Shown here: in pieces, positions 1 to 10,776 of the stretch
How positions within the stretch are numbered: the stretch's first letter is position 1
Layout of the letters: every line of letters starts with the position of its first letter
Source: Streptomyces sp. NBC_00249
GTDB lineage: Bacteria > Actinomycetota > Actinomycetes > Streptomycetales > Streptomycetaceae
Direction of reading: 5' to 3'
DNA length: 64,000 nt
Assembly (NCBI RefSeq): GCF_026342355.1
Contig: NZ_JAPEMV010000002.1
Coordinates: forward strand, 930,001-994,000
Program-made: the position numbers and the translations under genes
The notes under the pieces: model-generated
Told to the model about the DNA's origin: nothing
What the model saw: only the letters and a program-made list of their open reading frames with translations
Database searches by the model: none

Positions 1-1
1 G

Positions 2-943
2 CTGCTCGTCCCCTTCGCGCCGAGCCTGGAGTGGCTGGTCGTGCTGCGTGCGGTGCAGGGTGCGGCGATCGCCGGGATCCCGGCCTCCGCGATGGCGTAC
101 CTGGCGGAGGAGGTCCGGCCCAAGGCGCTGGTCGGGGCGATCGGCCTGTTCGTGGCGGGGAACTCCATCGGCGGCATGAGCGGCCGCGTCGTCACCGGCT
201 GGGCCGCGCAGGCCTGGGGCTGGCGGGCGGGGCTGGCGGCCGTCGGGGTGATGGCGCTGGTGTGCGCGGTGGCGTTCCTGGTGCTGCTGCCCCGGGCGCG
301 GTTCTTCCGGCCTGCCTCGCTGAACCCGCGCGCGGTGGGACGTACCGTCGCCGGGCACCTGCGCGATCCGCTGCTGCTGCGGTTGTACGGGATCGGCGCG
401 CTGTTCATGACCGTCTTCGGGGCGGTGTACACGGTGATCGGCTACCGCCTCGTCGACGAGTTCTCCCTCGGCCAGGGCGTCGTCGGCTCGATCTTCCTGG
501 TCTACCTGGTGGGTACGGCCTCCTCGGCGGCGGCCGGGCAGCTGGTGGCGCGGGCCGGGCGGCGCGGGGCGCTGTACCTGGCCGTGACGACGACCGCGCT
601 GGGGCTGCTGCTGTCCCTCGGGGACTCCCTCGCGGCGATCCTGGTGGGGCTGGTGCTGATCACGGCGGGGTTCTTCGCCGGGCACGCGGTGGCCTCGGCG
701 GCGGTCAGCCGGACCGCGAAGTCGGGCCGGGCGCAGGCCTCCGCGCTGTACCAGTCCGCGTACTACCTGGGTTCCAGCGCGGGCGGCACCCTGGGCGCGC
801 TGGCCTACCACGCCTCGGGGTGGGCGGCCACGGTCGGGATCGCGCTGCTGGCGGTGGTGGGCGTCGCCTCCATCACCCTCTACGGCTCCCACGCGGCCCG
901 CGCCGAGCGGCGGCTCCTCGCCCCGGCGGCGACGGCACGCTGA
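2..943 (+). CDS. MFS transporter, C-terminal part (5' end outside window)
   Basis: The frame is open from the first bases of the window and ends with TGA at 941-943, so only the last 313 or so codons are seen. The protein is a chain of hydrophobic segments with short Arg-rich loops, as in the major facilitator superfamily. The piece AYLAEEVRPKALVGAIGLFV followed by GNSIGGMSGRVVTGW resembles the central loop of YnfM/AraJ-like proton-driven drug or sugar exporters. About eight or nine membrane spans remain. The substrate cannot be told from sequence. The remaining N-terminal spans should lie just upstream of the window. Confidence 0.85.
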   Translation: MLVPFAPSLEWLVVLRAVQGAAIAGIPASAMAYLAEEVRPKALVGAIGLFVAGNSIGGMSGRVVTGWAAQAWGWRAGLAAVGVMALVCAVAFLVLLPRARFFRPASLNPRAVGRTVAGHLRDPLLLRLYGIGALFMTVFGAVYTVIGYRLVDEFSLGQGVVGSIFLVYLVGTASSAAAGQLVARAGRRGALYLAVTTTALGLLLSLGDSLAAILVGLVLITAGFFAGHAVASAAVSRTAKSGRAQASALYQSAYYLGSSAGGTLGALAYHASGWAATVGIALLAVVGVASITLYGSHAARAERRLLAPAATAR

Positions 944-1154
944 CCGGCCGGGACGTACTGCCACCGAAGGGATCCGGCCGGGTTCCGCCGTCTTTCGGCC
1001 GGATCCGGCGCTTGCGGCGATGCGAACCCGTAACGGTTACCCCTTGCCGGACCCCCTGACGAACGGGCCCGCAGACCCTACGCTCGCGTTGGCGACCCGC
1101 CGCCGCTCCGACGGCACCGGGCCGGGGGCGCCGGGCGGGGCCGGGGAGGGATCG

Positions 1155-1862
1155 ATGGCGGAGATACGCCGGCGCGCGAGGCGCCGGGCCGCGATGGTGT
1201 TCGGCGGGGCGCTCGCACTGGCCGCGCCGATGGTGGTCGCGGGGGGCGGGGCGGCGCAGGCCGCGTCCTGCAACGTGACGACGGGGCCCTACCAGCGGCA
1301 GGTGGAACAGTTCCTGGGCCGGCCGGTGGACGGGGTGCAGTCGGCGGCCGACTGCACGGCCATCCAGTCCTTCCAGGCCACCCACGGCATCACCCCGACC
1401 ATGGGGTACGCGGGCCCGCTGACCTGGCAGACGATGAGCACGATGCTGGCGCAGCGGGCGGCCGGCAAGAATCCGAACGCCGACAAGAAGTGCCCCACCA
1501 ACCTGGGGCGCATCGCCTGCGTCGACCTGACGCGGCAGCTCAGCTGGATCCAGGACGGCGCGACGCTGAAGTACGGCCCGGTGCCGGTGCGCACCGGCAA
1601 GGCGGAGACCCCGACCCGGACCGGCCTGAAGAAGATCTACTACCGCAGCATCAACCACTGGTCGACGATCTACAACGTCCCGATGCCGTATTCGCAGTTC
1701 TTCGACGGCGGCATCGCCTTCCACTCCGTCACCAAGAGCATGTGGAACCCTCCGGGCTCGGGCGGTTGCGTGAACATGACGACCACCGACGCGAAGGCGT
1801 ACTGGAGCATGCTGACCAACGGCGAGGACGTCTACGTGTACGGGCGCAAGCCCGGGACCTGA
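1155..1862 (+). CDS. Secreted L,D-transpeptidase with peptidoglycan-binding domain
   Basis: A 235-residue exported protein. The ATG at 1155 follows GGGGAGGG and starts an Arg-rich then hydrophobic signal peptide ending near AQAAS (about residue 37). Residues 40-100 look like a peptidoglycan-binding fold, and residues 110-232 are a YkuD L,D-transpeptidase domain. The catalytic pattern is visible: a His in FHSVTKSMW and the Cys in GGCVNM near residue 204. Such enzymes make 3-3 peptide cross-links in the wall, outside the membrane. A longer frame from 1020 exists but lacks a signal sequence at its front. A second enzyme of this class lies at 19872. Confidence 0.9.
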   Translation: MAEIRRRARRRAAMVFGGALALAAPMVVAGGGAAQAASCNVTTGPYQRQVEQFLGRPVDGVQSAADCTAIQSFQATHGITPTMGYAGPLTWQTMSTMLAQRAAGKNPNADKKCPTNLGRIACVDLTRQLSWIQDGATLKYGPVPVRTGKAETPTRTGLKKIYYRSINHWSTIYNVPMPYSQFFDGGIAFHSVTKSMWNPPGSGGCVNMTTTDAKAYWSMLTNGEDVYVYGRKPGT

Positions 1863-1959
1863 CGGTCCCGGTTTCCGCGGCTCCCGCTCTCTGCAGCTGC
1901 CGTTGTCAGTGCCCTCGGGTAGTTTCCGAAGTGACGGAACTACCTGGGGGACGGCAGCC

Positions 1960-2967
1960 ATGAGTGATCTCGCCACGACACCGCCGGAGGCGGACCTCGA
2001 CGCCGCGCTGGTCCGCTACCGCGTCGAGCTGACCGGCTACTGCTACCGGATGCTCGGCTCTGCCTTCGACGCCGAGGACGCCGTGCAGGACACGTACGTC
2101 CGGGCCTGGCGCAGCTTCGAGAAGTTCGAGGGCCGCTCCTCGCTGCGGTCGTGGCTGTACCGGATCGCCACCAACGTGTGCCTGGACCTGCTGAACGCCG
2201 GGAACCGGCGGGCCCGCCCCATGGACCTCGGCGCCCCGCAGCACCAGGCCTCCGCCGTGCTGAACGAGCGGCCCGAGGTGACCTGGCTGGAGCCCGTGCC
2301 GGACGGCCGGGTGCTGCCGCAGACCGCCGACCCGGCGGAGATGGCGCTGGCCAAGGAGTCCGTCCGGCTGGCCTTCGTCGCGGCGCTCCAGCACCTGCCG
2401 GCGAAGCAGCGGGCCGTGCTGATCCTGCGGGAGGTGCTGGCCTGGAAGGCGGACGAGGTCGCGACGCTGCTGGACACCACGGTGGCTTCGGTGAACAGCG
2501 CCCTCCAGCGGGCCCGCGCCACCCTCGCCGGGCAGCGCGTGCGCGACAGCGACCCGGCGGACCCCCTGGACGCGGACCAGGCGAAGCTGCTGGAGCAGTA
2601 CCTGTCCGCCTTCGAGGCGTACGACATCACGCGGCTCACCACCCTGCTCCATGAGGACGCGGTGCTGTCGATGCCGCCGTTCGACCTGTGGCTCCAGGGC
2701 CACGCGGACATCGCCGCGTGGCACCTGAACCAGGGCATCGGATGCAAGGGCTCCCGCCTGGTGGCGACCACGGCGAACGGCATGCCGGCCTTCGGCCAGT
2801 ACCGGCCGCGCGAGGACGGTGCGCCGGGGCACGTCCCGTGGGCGCTCCAGGTGCTGGAGATCTCAGACGGGAAGATCGTCGGCCTCAACGCCTTCCTCGA
2901 CACCGACCGGTGGTTCCCGCTCTTCGGTCTCCCCGAGCAGCTCGACGAGGCCCACGAGGCGCAGTAG
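1960..2967 (+). CDS. ECF RNA polymerase sigma factor with SnoaL-like C-terminal domain (SigG-like)
   Basis: A 335-residue sigma-70 family protein, longer than a minimal ECF factor. Region 2 is at residues 15-85 ([20 protein letters not shown], then [16 protein letters not shown]). Region 4 is near residues 140-195 with a helix-turn-helix ([25 protein letters not shown]). From about residue 210 to the end it carries a SnoaL/NTF2-like domain ([20 protein letters not shown]), as in the SigG and SigJ groups of actinobacteria, where this domain is thought to regulate the sigma factor in place of an anti-sigma protein. The ATG at 1960 is preceded by GGGGGACGGCAGCC. Its last 105 bases overlap the 3' end of the convergent STAS gene. 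Confidence 0.88.
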   Translation: MSDLATTPPEADLDAALVRYRVELTGYCYRMLGSAFDAEDAVQDTYVRAWRSFEKFEGRSSLRSWLYRIATNVCLDLLNAGNRRARPMDLGAPQHQASAVLNERPEVTWLEPVPDGRVLPQTADPAEMALAKESVRLAFVAALQHLPAKQRAVLILREVLAWKADEVATLLDTTVASVNSALQRARATLAGQRVRDSDPADPLDADQAKLLEQYLSAFEAYDITRLTTLLHEDAVLSMPPFDLWLQGHADIAAWHLNQGIGCKGSRLVATTANGMPAFGQYRPREDGAPGHVPWALQVLEISDGKIVGLNAFLDTDRWFPLFGLPEQLDEAHEAQ

Positions 2968-3228
2968 GGCCAGCAGCCGCCCGTCGGCGCCGGTCACCCT
3001 GAAGGGGGTGCCGTGCCGGCGGGCGGTGAGCGCCATGCGCGCGAGCGCGTCGACGGTGGCGAGGCCGGGCTCGGTGACGGCCCGCACGTCGCAGACGACG
3101 TGGGCGGGGCCGTCGCGGCATGCCTCGCTGACGCGTGCGCAGAGCGCGGGGATGTCGGCCGGGGGCCCTTCCAGGGCCAGGGTTCTGATCTCCACGGGAG
3201 GATGACCGTCCCCGGCCCCGGAACTCAT
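2863..3228 (-). CDS. STAS-domain protein (anti-sigma antagonist-like)
   Basis: A 121-residue protein whose first 100 residues look like a STAS domain: a beta strand with [10 protein letters not shown], then [32 protein letters not shown], the position at which STAS proteins carry their phospho-acceptor loop. The usual DxSG motif is not clear; [16 protein letters not shown] occupies its place, so phosphorylation is uncertain. The last 22 residues ([19 protein letters not shown]) are an acidic tail encoded antisense to the sigma factor gene. STAS proteins bind anti-sigma factors or small ligands. Its convergent position beside a sigma factor suggests, but does not prove, a shared regulatory role. 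Confidence 0.7.
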   Translation of the reverse strand: MSSGAGDGHPPVEIRTLALEGPPADIPALCARVSEACRDGPAHVVCDVRAVTEPGLATVDALARMALTARRHGTPFRVTGADGRLLALLRLVGLVELLGETEEREPPVGVEEGVEADDLPV

Positions 3229-3268
3229 CGGCCGGGGGCGGGGGCCCTGTGGGGCTGGTCCCCTACCC

Positions 3269-3360
3269 GCCCTTCCACCGTTCCCCGGGCGCCGCCCGGC
3301 CCCGCTCCCGGGGGCCCGCCCCCAGCCCCCCGCGCCTCAAACGCCGGCGGGGCCGGGGGT
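3269..3360. repeat. Dispersed intergenic repeat, copy 1
   Basis: Between the STAS gene and the deoA stop codon lies CTACCCGCCCTTCCACCGTT, which recurs almost exactly at 48964 and 54580, followed by GCGCCTCAAACGCCGGCGGG, the core seen at 49000-49155 and 54600-54920. It is non-coding and palindrome-rich. Confidence 0.75.
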
Positions 3361-3381
3361 GGGGCCGGGGGTGGTCGGCGG

Positions 3382-4659
3382 TCAGGCGATGCGGTCCAGG
3401 ACGATCGGGGTGGCGGTGAAGGCGGTGCCCGCGGGGGCCACGTCGTAGCAGCCGTCCAGGGAGGCGAGGGCGTACGCGAACTTCTCCGGGGTGTCCGTGT
3501 GCAGGGTCATCAGCGGCTGCCCGGCCGTGACGGTGTCGCCCGGCTTGGCGTGCAGCTCGATGCCCGCGCCCGCCTGGACCGGGTCCTCCTTGCGGGCGCG
3601 GCCCGCGCCCAGGCGCCAGGCGCCGACGCCGACCGCGTACGCGTCGAGGCGGGTCAGGACGCCCGAGGCGGAGGCGGTGACCACGTGCTGCTCGCGGGCG
3701 ACGGGCAGGGTCGCGTCCGGGTCGCCGCCCTGGGCCGCGATCATCCGGCGCCACACGTCCATGGCGGAGCCGTCGGCGAGGGCCTTCGCCGGGTCGGCGT
3801 CCTTGATGCCGGCCGCGTCCAGCATCTCGCGGGCCAGGGCGAGGGTCAGCTCGACCACGTCGGAGGGGCCGCCGCCGGCCAGGACCTCGACGGACTCGCG
3901 GATCTCCAGGGCGTTGCCGGCGGTGAGGCCGAGCGGGGTGGACATGTCGGTGAGCAGGGCGATCGTCTTGACGCCGCTGTCGGTGCCCAGGGCCACCATC
4001 GTGGAGGCCAGTTCGCGGGCGTCCTCGATGTTCTTCATGAAGGCGCCGGTGCCGACCTTGACGTCGAGGACGAGCGAGCCCGTGCCCTCGGCGATCTTCT
4101 TCGACATGATCGAGGAGGCGATCAGCGGGATGGCCTCGACGGTGCCGGTGACGTCGCGCAGCGCGTAGAGCTTCTTGTCGGCGGGGGCCAGGCCGTCGCC
4201 CGCCGCGCAGATGACGGCGCCGGTGCTGTCGAGGACGCTGAGCATCTCCTCGTTGGACAGCAGGGCGCGCCAGCCGGGGATGGACTCCAGCTTGTCCAGG
4301 GTGCCGCCGGTGTGGCCGAGGCCGCGGCCCGACAGCTGCGGCACGGCCGCGCCGCAGGCGGCGACGAGCGGGGCCAGCGGGAGGGTGATCTTGTCGCCGA
4401 CGCCGCCGGTGGAGTGCTTGTCGGCGGTGGGGCGGGAGAGGGAGTCGAAGTTCATCCGCTCGCCGGAGGCGATCATCGCGGCGGTCCAGCGGGCGATCTC
4501 GGCGCGGTTCATGCCGTTGAGGAGGATGGCCATGGCGAGCGCCGACATCTGCTCGTCCGCGACGACCCCGCGGGTGTACGCGTCGATGACCCAGTCGATC
4601 TGCTCGGGGCTCAGCTCACCGCGGTCCCGCTTGGTCCGGATGACGGAGATGACGTCCAT
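3382..4659 (-). CDS. deoA: Thymidine (pyrimidine-nucleoside) phosphorylase
   Basis: A 425-residue protein that splits thymidine or deoxyuridine with phosphate into base and deoxyribose-1-phosphate in the cytoplasm. The family signature SGRGLGHTGGTLDKLESIPG lies near residue 110, and the phosphate-binding KHSTGGVGDK is near residue 80. Length is normal for the family. The ATG at 4659 is chosen because MDVISVIRTKRDRGELS is the conserved start and GAAGGAAG sits 8-14 bases before it. It follows cdd on the same strand with a 119-base gap that contains a hairpin and a palindrome. The nucleoside ABC transporter is upstream, so it works on imported nucleosides. Confidence 0.97.
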   Translation of the reverse strand: MDVISVIRTKRDRGELSPEQIDWVIDAYTRGVVADEQMSALAMAILLNGMNRAEIARWTAAMIASGERMNFDSLSRPTADKHSTGGVGDKITLPLAPLVAACGAAVPQLSGRGLGHTGGTLDKLESIPGWRALLSNEEMLSVLDSTGAVICAAGDGLAPADKKLYALRDVTGTVEAIPLIASSIMSKKIAEGTGSLVLDVKVGTGAFMKNIEDARELASTMVALGTDSGVKTIALLTDMSTPLGLTAGNALEIRESVEVLAGGGPSDVVELTLALAREMLDAAGIKDADPAKALADGSAMDVWRRMIAAQGGDPDATLPVAREQHVVTASASGVLTRLDAYAVGVGAWRLGAGRARKEDPVQAGAGIELHAKPGDTVTAGQPLMTLHTDTPEKFAYALASLDGCYDVAPAGTAFTATPIVLDRIA

Positions 4660-4673
4660 GAGGTGACTTCCTT

Positions 4674-4685
4674 CTACGCGCATAG
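4674..4685 (-). promoter_or_regulatory. Putative operator CTACGCGCATAG upstream of deoA
   Basis: A near-perfect palindrome just upstream of the deoA ribosome binding site. It matches a perfect copy at 9328-9339 before the ABC genes and a third copy near 10607 before the BMP lipoprotein. I infer a shared repressor of nucleoside salvage genes; no candidate regulator gene is adjacent. Confidence 0.6.
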
Positions 4686-4736
4686 AGATGAGGGAGGAGT
4701 TCAGGTTCAGGTTCGGGGGGAGACGGCGGGGAAGAC

Positions 4737-4771
4737 GACGGCCCTCCGCCCGGCAGGGGCGGAGGGCCGTC
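4737..4771 (-). terminator. Hairpin between cdd and deoA
   Basis: Perfect 14-base arms (GACGGCCCTCCGCC at 4737-4750 and its complement at 4758-4771) with a 7-base loop, directly after the cdd stop codon. It probably acts as a partial terminator or mRNA-stabilising hairpin, so deoA may also have its own promoter. Confidence 0.7.
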
Positions 4772-4778
4772 ACCGCGG

Positions 4779-5183
4779 CTATCTCAGGTGGTCGGGCCCG
4801 AAGGCCTGCGGCAGCATCGCGCTCAGCGGCAGGATCCCGGCCGGTGTGTCCACCAGCAGGTCCGGGCCGCCGAACTCGTAGAGCAGCTGGCGGCAGCGCC
4901 CGCACGGGACGAGGCTCTCGCCCTTGCCGTCCACGCACGTGAAGTGGGTGAGACGGCCGCCGCCGGTGGCCTGGAGGGAGGAGACCAGGCCGCACTCGGC
5001 GCACAGGCCGAGCCCGTAGCTGGCGTTCTCGACGTTGCAGCCGGTCACGACCCGGCCGTCGTCCACCAGCGCGGCGACGCCGACCGGGAAGCCCGAGTAG
5101 GGCGCGTAGGCGTGGGACATCGCTTCTCGCGCCGCCACCCGCAGGGCTTCCCAGTCCACGGCTGCCGTGGGGTCCGGGGTCAC
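4779..5183 (-). CDS. cdd: Cytidine deaminase
   Basis: A 134-residue zinc enzyme that converts cytidine or deoxycytidine to uridine or deoxyuridine. The metal site is clear: CAECG near residue 62 (Cys, catalytic Glu) and PCGRCRQ near residue 98. The substrate-contacting stretch GCNVENASYG precedes the first motif. The length fits the homotetrameric bacterial type. The GTG start at 5183 overlaps the stop of the permease gene (GTGA), so translation is coupled. Product uridine feeds the pyrimidine phosphorylase encoded downstream. Confidence 0.97.
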   Translation of the reverse strand: MTPDPTAAVDWEALRVAAREAMSHAYAPYSGFPVGVAALVDDGRVVTGCNVENASYGLGLCAECGLVSSLQATGGGRLTHFTCVDGKGESLVPCGRCRQLLYEFGGPDLLVDTPAGILPLSAMLPQAFGPDHLR

Positions 5184-6445
5184 TTGCCCTGGCCCTTGCG
5201 GTACGGCAGGCCGTCCGCCTTCGGCATGCGCAGGCGCTGCGCGGAGAGCGCGAGCACGAGCAGGGTGGTGAGGTACGGGGCCGCGTCCACGAACTGGCTC
5301 GGAACCTGGTCCGTCAGGGCGTACCAGACGAAGAGGCCCACGGCGCAGACGCCGGAAATGGCGGCCGGGACGTACTTCTTCTTGTACACCTGCCAGGCCG
5401 CGGCGAGCACCAGCAGGATGGCGACCAGCAGCAGCATCGCGTGGACGTTCTCGGCGCCGCCGCGCAGCTTGAGGCTGTCGGTGAAGCCGAAGAGGCCCGC
5501 GCCGAGCGCCATGCCGCCCGGCATCCAGTTGCCGAAGATCATCGCGGCGAGACCGATGTAACCGCGGCCGCCGGTCTGGCCCTCCTGGTAGATCGGGCTG
5601 GCGACCTCGGAGAGGAACACGCCGCCGAGGCCCGCGAGGGCGCCGGAGACGATCACGGCGATGTACTTGTACTTGTAGACGTTGACGCCGAGGGACTCGG
5701 CGGCCGTCGGGTTCTCGCCGCAGGAGCGCAGGCGCAGACCGAAGGCGGTGCGCCACAGGACCCACCAGGTGCCGGGGATCAGCAGCAGCGCGAGGACGGT
5801 CAGCAGGGACAGCTCGGTGACCAGGCCGCCGATGACGCCGGCGAGGTCGGAGACGAAGAACCAGTGCTTGCCCTGGAGGGTGGTCATCCAGTCGGACAGC
5901 CCCGGCACGGTGATCTTGTAGATCTCCTCGACGCGCGGCGACTGCTTGGAGGAGCCGCCGGGGGCGTCCGCGAAGGTGAAGTTCGACAGGTACTGGGTGA
6001 AGCCCAGGGCCAGGATGTTGATGGCCACACCGGAGACGATGTGGTTGACGTTGAAGGTGACCGTGATGATCGCGTGCAGCAGGCCGCCGACGGCGCCGCC
6101 GGCGATGCCGACGAGCACACCGGTCCAGGGGCCCCACTGGTAGCCGGCCCAGGCACCGAACCAGGTGCCGAGGATCATCATGCCTTCGAGGCCGATGTTG
6201 ACGACGCCCGCGCGTTCGGCCCACAGGCCGCCGAGGCCGGCGAGGCCGATCGGCACCGCGAGGGAGAGGGCGCCGGAGACCTGGCCGACGGAGGTCAGGT
6301 CCTCGGCGCCACTGATCAGGCGGACCAGCGAGACGAGCGCGAGGCCGCCGGCGACGATCAGCAGGATCATGGGCAGGGTGAGCTTCTTGCGGCCGCCCGG
6401 CTTCTGGGGGGCGGCGCTCGTCGCGGAAGCGGTGCTGGTGCTCAC
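5180..6445 (-). CDS. Nucleoside ABC transporter permease (second subunit)
   Basis: A 421-residue integral membrane protein of the BPD_transp_2 family (as in YufQ/NupQ nucleoside systems and ribose-type permeases). A Lys-rich N-terminus is followed by about nine hydrophobic segments. RAGVVNIGLEGMMILGTWFG near residue 80 is the characteristic motif of these permeases, and the C-terminal half carries SCGENPTAAESLGVNVYKYK, the cytoplasmic coupling loop. The GTG at 6445 overlaps the stop codon of the preceding permease. Together with genes at 6442, 7554 and 9486 it forms a nucleoside importer. The last residues overlap the cdd start. Confidence 0.93.
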   Translation of the reverse strand: MSTSTASATSAAPQKPGGRKKLTLPMILLIVAGGLALVSLVRLISGAEDLTSVGQVSGALSLAVPIGLAGLGGLWAERAGVVNIGLEGMMILGTWFGAWAGYQWGPWTGVLVGIAGGAVGGLLHAIITVTFNVNHIVSGVAINILALGFTQYLSNFTFADAPGGSSKQSPRVEEIYKITVPGLSDWMTTLQGKHWFFVSDLAGVIGGLVTELSLLTVLALLLIPGTWWVLWRTAFGLRLRSCGENPTAAESLGVNVYKYKYIAVIVSGALAGLGGVFLSEVASPIYQEGQTGGRGYIGLAAMIFGNWMPGGMALGAGLFGFTDSLKLRGGAENVHAMLLLVAILLVLAAAWQVYKKKYVPAAISGVCAVGLFVWYALTDQVPSQFVDAAPYLTTLLVLALSAQRLRMPKADGLPYRKGQGK

Positions 6446-7553
6446 GCCGCGACCTCCTTGTCGGTCTTGATGGCGTGGCCCGCGGCCAGTTCCTCGCCGA
6501 CCTTCTGCTGCTGGCGGCGGATCCCGTAACGGCGGACGAGCTCGTAGGAGATGACGACCGCGATGACGATCAGGCCCTTCATGATCGTGCCGATCTCCTT
6601 CGCGTACCCGGCGGTGTCGAGGGAGGCCGAGGCCTTGTCGATGAAGGCCATCAGGAACGCGGCGAAGAGGATGCCGACCGGGCTGTTGCGGCCGAGCAGC
6701 GCGATGGTGATGCCGGTGAAGCCGACACCCACCGGGAAGGACAGGTTGTACGTGTGGGTCTCGCCCAGCAGCTGCGGCATGCCCGACAGACCGGCGACGG
6801 CGCCCGAGATGAGCATCGAGGTGATGATCATCTTCTTGGCGTCCACACCGGAGGCCTGGGCGGCGGACTCGCTGGCGCCGGTGGCGCGCAGGTCGAAGCC
6901 GAAGCGGGTGCGGTTGAGCACGAACCAGTAGACGACGCCGAGGGCGAAGGCCACGAAGGTGAAGCCGTAGATCTCCAGGCCGTCACCGACGGACAGGGCC
7001 GGGAACCAGCCCGACTCGGCGATGTCGCCGGTGGTCAGGTCGTTGGAGCCGGGGGGCTGGACGCCGAGGTTCTTCGGCAGGATCAGCCAGGCGATCAGGC
7101 TGGTCGCGATGGCGTTCAGCATGATCGTGGAGACGACCTCGCTGACCCCGCGCTTGGCCTTCAGGACGCCCGCGATACCGGCCCAGAAGGCACCGGTGAG
7201 CATCGCGACGAGCACGATCAGCAGGATGTGCAGCGGCCCCGGCAGGGTCACGGCGGTGCCGACCACGGCGGAGATCATCGCGGCGAGGCGGTACTGGCCG
7301 TCGACGCCGATGTTGAAGAGGTTCATCCGGAAGCCGATGGCCACGGCCAGGGCCGCCAGGTAGTACGTACCGGCCTGGTTCAGGATCAGGACCTGGACGT
7401 CCTCGTAGCCGGCGTTCTCCACCATCAGGCGCAGCGGCTCGATCGGGTCCACGCCGGTCGCGGCGAGCACGACCATGGTCAGTACGAAGGCGCTGACCAG
7501 CGCGAGCACGGGGCCGGCGAAGGCGAGGAGCAGCCGGTCCTTGTCGAATTTCT

Positions 7554-7557
<4 letters not shown>
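6442..7557 (-). CDS. Nucleoside ABC transporter permease (first subunit)
   Basis: A 371-residue membrane protein, partner of the permease encoded downstream. The start MKKFDKDRLLL at 7557 overlaps the stop codon of the ATPase gene, giving tight coupling. It has the family features NLFNIGVDGQYRLAAM near residue 80 and LRATGASESAAQASGVDAKK near residue 235, the latter being the coupling loop to the ATPase. About nine or ten membrane spans. The permease pair, a double-length ATPase and a BMP lipoprotein match purine/pyrimidine nucleoside importers of Gram-positive bacteria. Confidence 0.93.
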
Positions 7558-9230
<1,673 letters not shown>

Positions 9231-9327
9231 GCACTCTCCTTGGCGCGGAAGGAGCTGGAAAAGCCAGAAGGACCGGCTCGGCAGGGGGGACAGGGCGGGG
9301 AGAGAAGGTATCGCGTCCACGATGCCT

Positions 9328-9339
9328 CTACGCGCGTAG
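9328..9339 (-). promoter_or_regulatory. Putative operator CTACGCGCGTAG upstream of nucleoside ABC genes
   Basis: A perfect 12-base palindrome in the leader of the ABC ATPase gene. Related palindromes precede deoA (4674) and the BMP lipoprotein gene (10607), which points to a common transcriptional regulator. Confidence 0.65.
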
Positions 9340-9414
9340 CACTGTCGAAAGTGAAAACTTGCGGCCAACTGACCACAAGTGAACACGGACTGGAGGAGTG
9401 AAGGGGGCGGACGC

Positions 9415-9453
9415 GGTCCGGGGCCCGGGAGCGGTCGAGACCGCTTCCGGACC
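9415..9453 (-). terminator. Hairpin between BMP lipoprotein and ABC ATPase genes
   Basis: Interrupted inverted repeat (GGTCCGG with CCGGACC outside, AGCGGTC with GACCGCT inside) about 33 bases after the lipoprotein stop codon. A hairpin here would limit read-through and keep the binding protein in excess over the membrane parts, a common arrangement in ABC import operons. Confidence 0.6.
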
Positions 9454-9485
9454 CCGGAGACCACGACTACCGGTCAGAGACGGCC

Positions 9486-10547
9486 TTACGGCGCGGTCTT
9501 GACGGTGATCTTCTTCGCGATGATGTCGGCCTTGGCCTTCTCCACCGCGGCGATGACGTCGGCCATCTTCTTGTACTCGGGGTTGGAGTCGGCCAGGCCG
9601 ACGCCGTCCTTGTCCAGGCCGTAGCGGATCTCGCCGACGGTGGGCTTGCCGTCCTTGACCGACTTGACCAGGTTGAAGACGGAGTCGGAGACGTCCTTGG
9701 TGACCGAGGTCAGGATGTGCTCCTTGTACTTCGCCAGGCCCGCCTGGTTGTACTGGTCGGAGTCGACACCGATGGCCCACTTGCCCTTGCCGGCAGCGGC
9801 CTCGATGGCACCGGAGCCGGCCAGGCCCGCGGCCGCGTAGACCACGTCGGCACCGCCGTCGATGAAGCCGTTCGCGGTGGCCTTGCCGAGGTCGGGCTTG
9901 GAGAAGCCCTCGAAGTTCGGCGGCTGGCTCAGGTAGTGCGACAGCACCTTGGCGTTCGGGTTGGTGTCCTTGACACCCTGGGTGAAGCCCGCCTCGAACT
10001 TCTTGATCAGCGGAACCTCGACACCGCCGATGAAGCCGACCGTGCCGGTCTTGGACACCTTGGCGGCGGCGACGCCGGCCAGGTAGGAGCCCTGCTCCTC
10101 GTTGAAGACGAGGTTGGCGATGTTCGGGCCGGTCACCGAGGTGTCGTCGATGATGCCGAACGTGGTGTTCGGGAACTTCGGCGCGACCTTCTTGATGGCC
10201 GGGGCGTAGGAGAAGCCGACGCCGATCACCGGGTTGTTGCCCTTGCGGGCCAGCTCGGTGAGGCGCTGGACCTTGTCGGCCTCACCCTCACCCTCGGTCG
10301 GCTCGGCCTCGGAGCCGTCGACCTTGAGCTCCTTCTTGGCCTGCTCGAGACCGGCGTACGCGGCGTCGTTGAACGACTGGTCACCACGACCGCCGACGTC
10401 GTAGGCGATGGCGGCGCTGGCGGCGGCCTTCGCGGTGCCGTCAGCGGCGGGGGTGTCCGAGGACTTCTTACCGCCACAGGCGGTGGCCGAGAGGGCCAGC
10501 GCCGCGGACGCGATGCCCACGGTGGCGATCCTGGTGATCCGGCGCAA
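9486..10547 (-). CDS. BMP-family nucleoside-binding lipoprotein
   Basis: A 353-residue exported lipoprotein of the Bmp/Med (PnrA-like) family, the substrate receptor of the nucleoside ABC importer. The TTG at 10547 is chosen because it starts a short signal peptide MRRITRIATVGIASAALALS with lipobox SATAC and has AAGGAG about 8 bases upstream. The mature part begins with a Ser/Ala/Thr-rich linker, then IAYDVGGRGDQSFNDAAYAG, the conserved first strand and substrate loop, and later GVGFSYAPAI and GFIGGVEVPLIKKFEAGF, all typical. It leads the salvage gene row but is separated from the ATPase gene by about 256 bases with a hairpin and operator. Confidence 0.95.
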   Translation of the reverse strand: MRRITRIATVGIASAALALSATACGGKKSSDTPAADGTAKAAASAAIAYDVGGRGDQSFNDAAYAGLEQAKKELKVDGSEAEPTEGEGEADKVQRLTELARKGNNPVIGVGFSYAPAIKKVAPKFPNTTFGIIDDTSVTGPNIANLVFNEEQGSYLAGVAAAKVSKTGTVGFIGGVEVPLIKKFEAGFTQGVKDTNPNAKVLSHYLSQPPNFEGFSKPDLGKATANGFIDGGADVVYAAAGLAGSGAIEAAAGKGKWAIGVDSDQYNQAGLAKYKEHILTSVTKDVSDSVFNLVKSVKDGKPTVGEIRYGLDKDGVGLADSNPEYKKMADVIAAVEKAKADIIAKKITVKTAP

Positions 10548-10606
10548 GGGGAGGCTCCTTCAAAACCGACCGAAGCGCCACGACCGGCGCTGGTTTCGCG
10601 GCGATC

Positions 10607-10620
10607 GTAACGCGCGTAGA
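10607..10620 (-). promoter_or_regulatory. Putative operator, degenerate copy, upstream of BMP gene
   Basis: GTAACGCGCGTAGA, matching the palindrome of 9328 and 4674 in its core and right half. It sits 60 bases upstream of the lipoprotein start codon, where a promoter is expected. Confidence 0.5.
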
Positions 10621-10776
10621 TGTCAGTTAAAGGCCCGTTCATGAGTCGTTATCGGATCGTCGCGAACCGGACAGTGACCGATCGGTAACCGCACATGGGT
10701 CCAGCCCTTGTGTATCAAGGGCTGGACACCTTCGACGGCAGCTCCGCCGATGTCGTAAGGACCTTTGCCGGATCTT

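Noticed and set aside
3013..4881. 622-codon frame antisense to deoA
   Set aside because: Gly/Asp/Val-rich shadow of deoA; no ribosome binding site and no recognisable domain.
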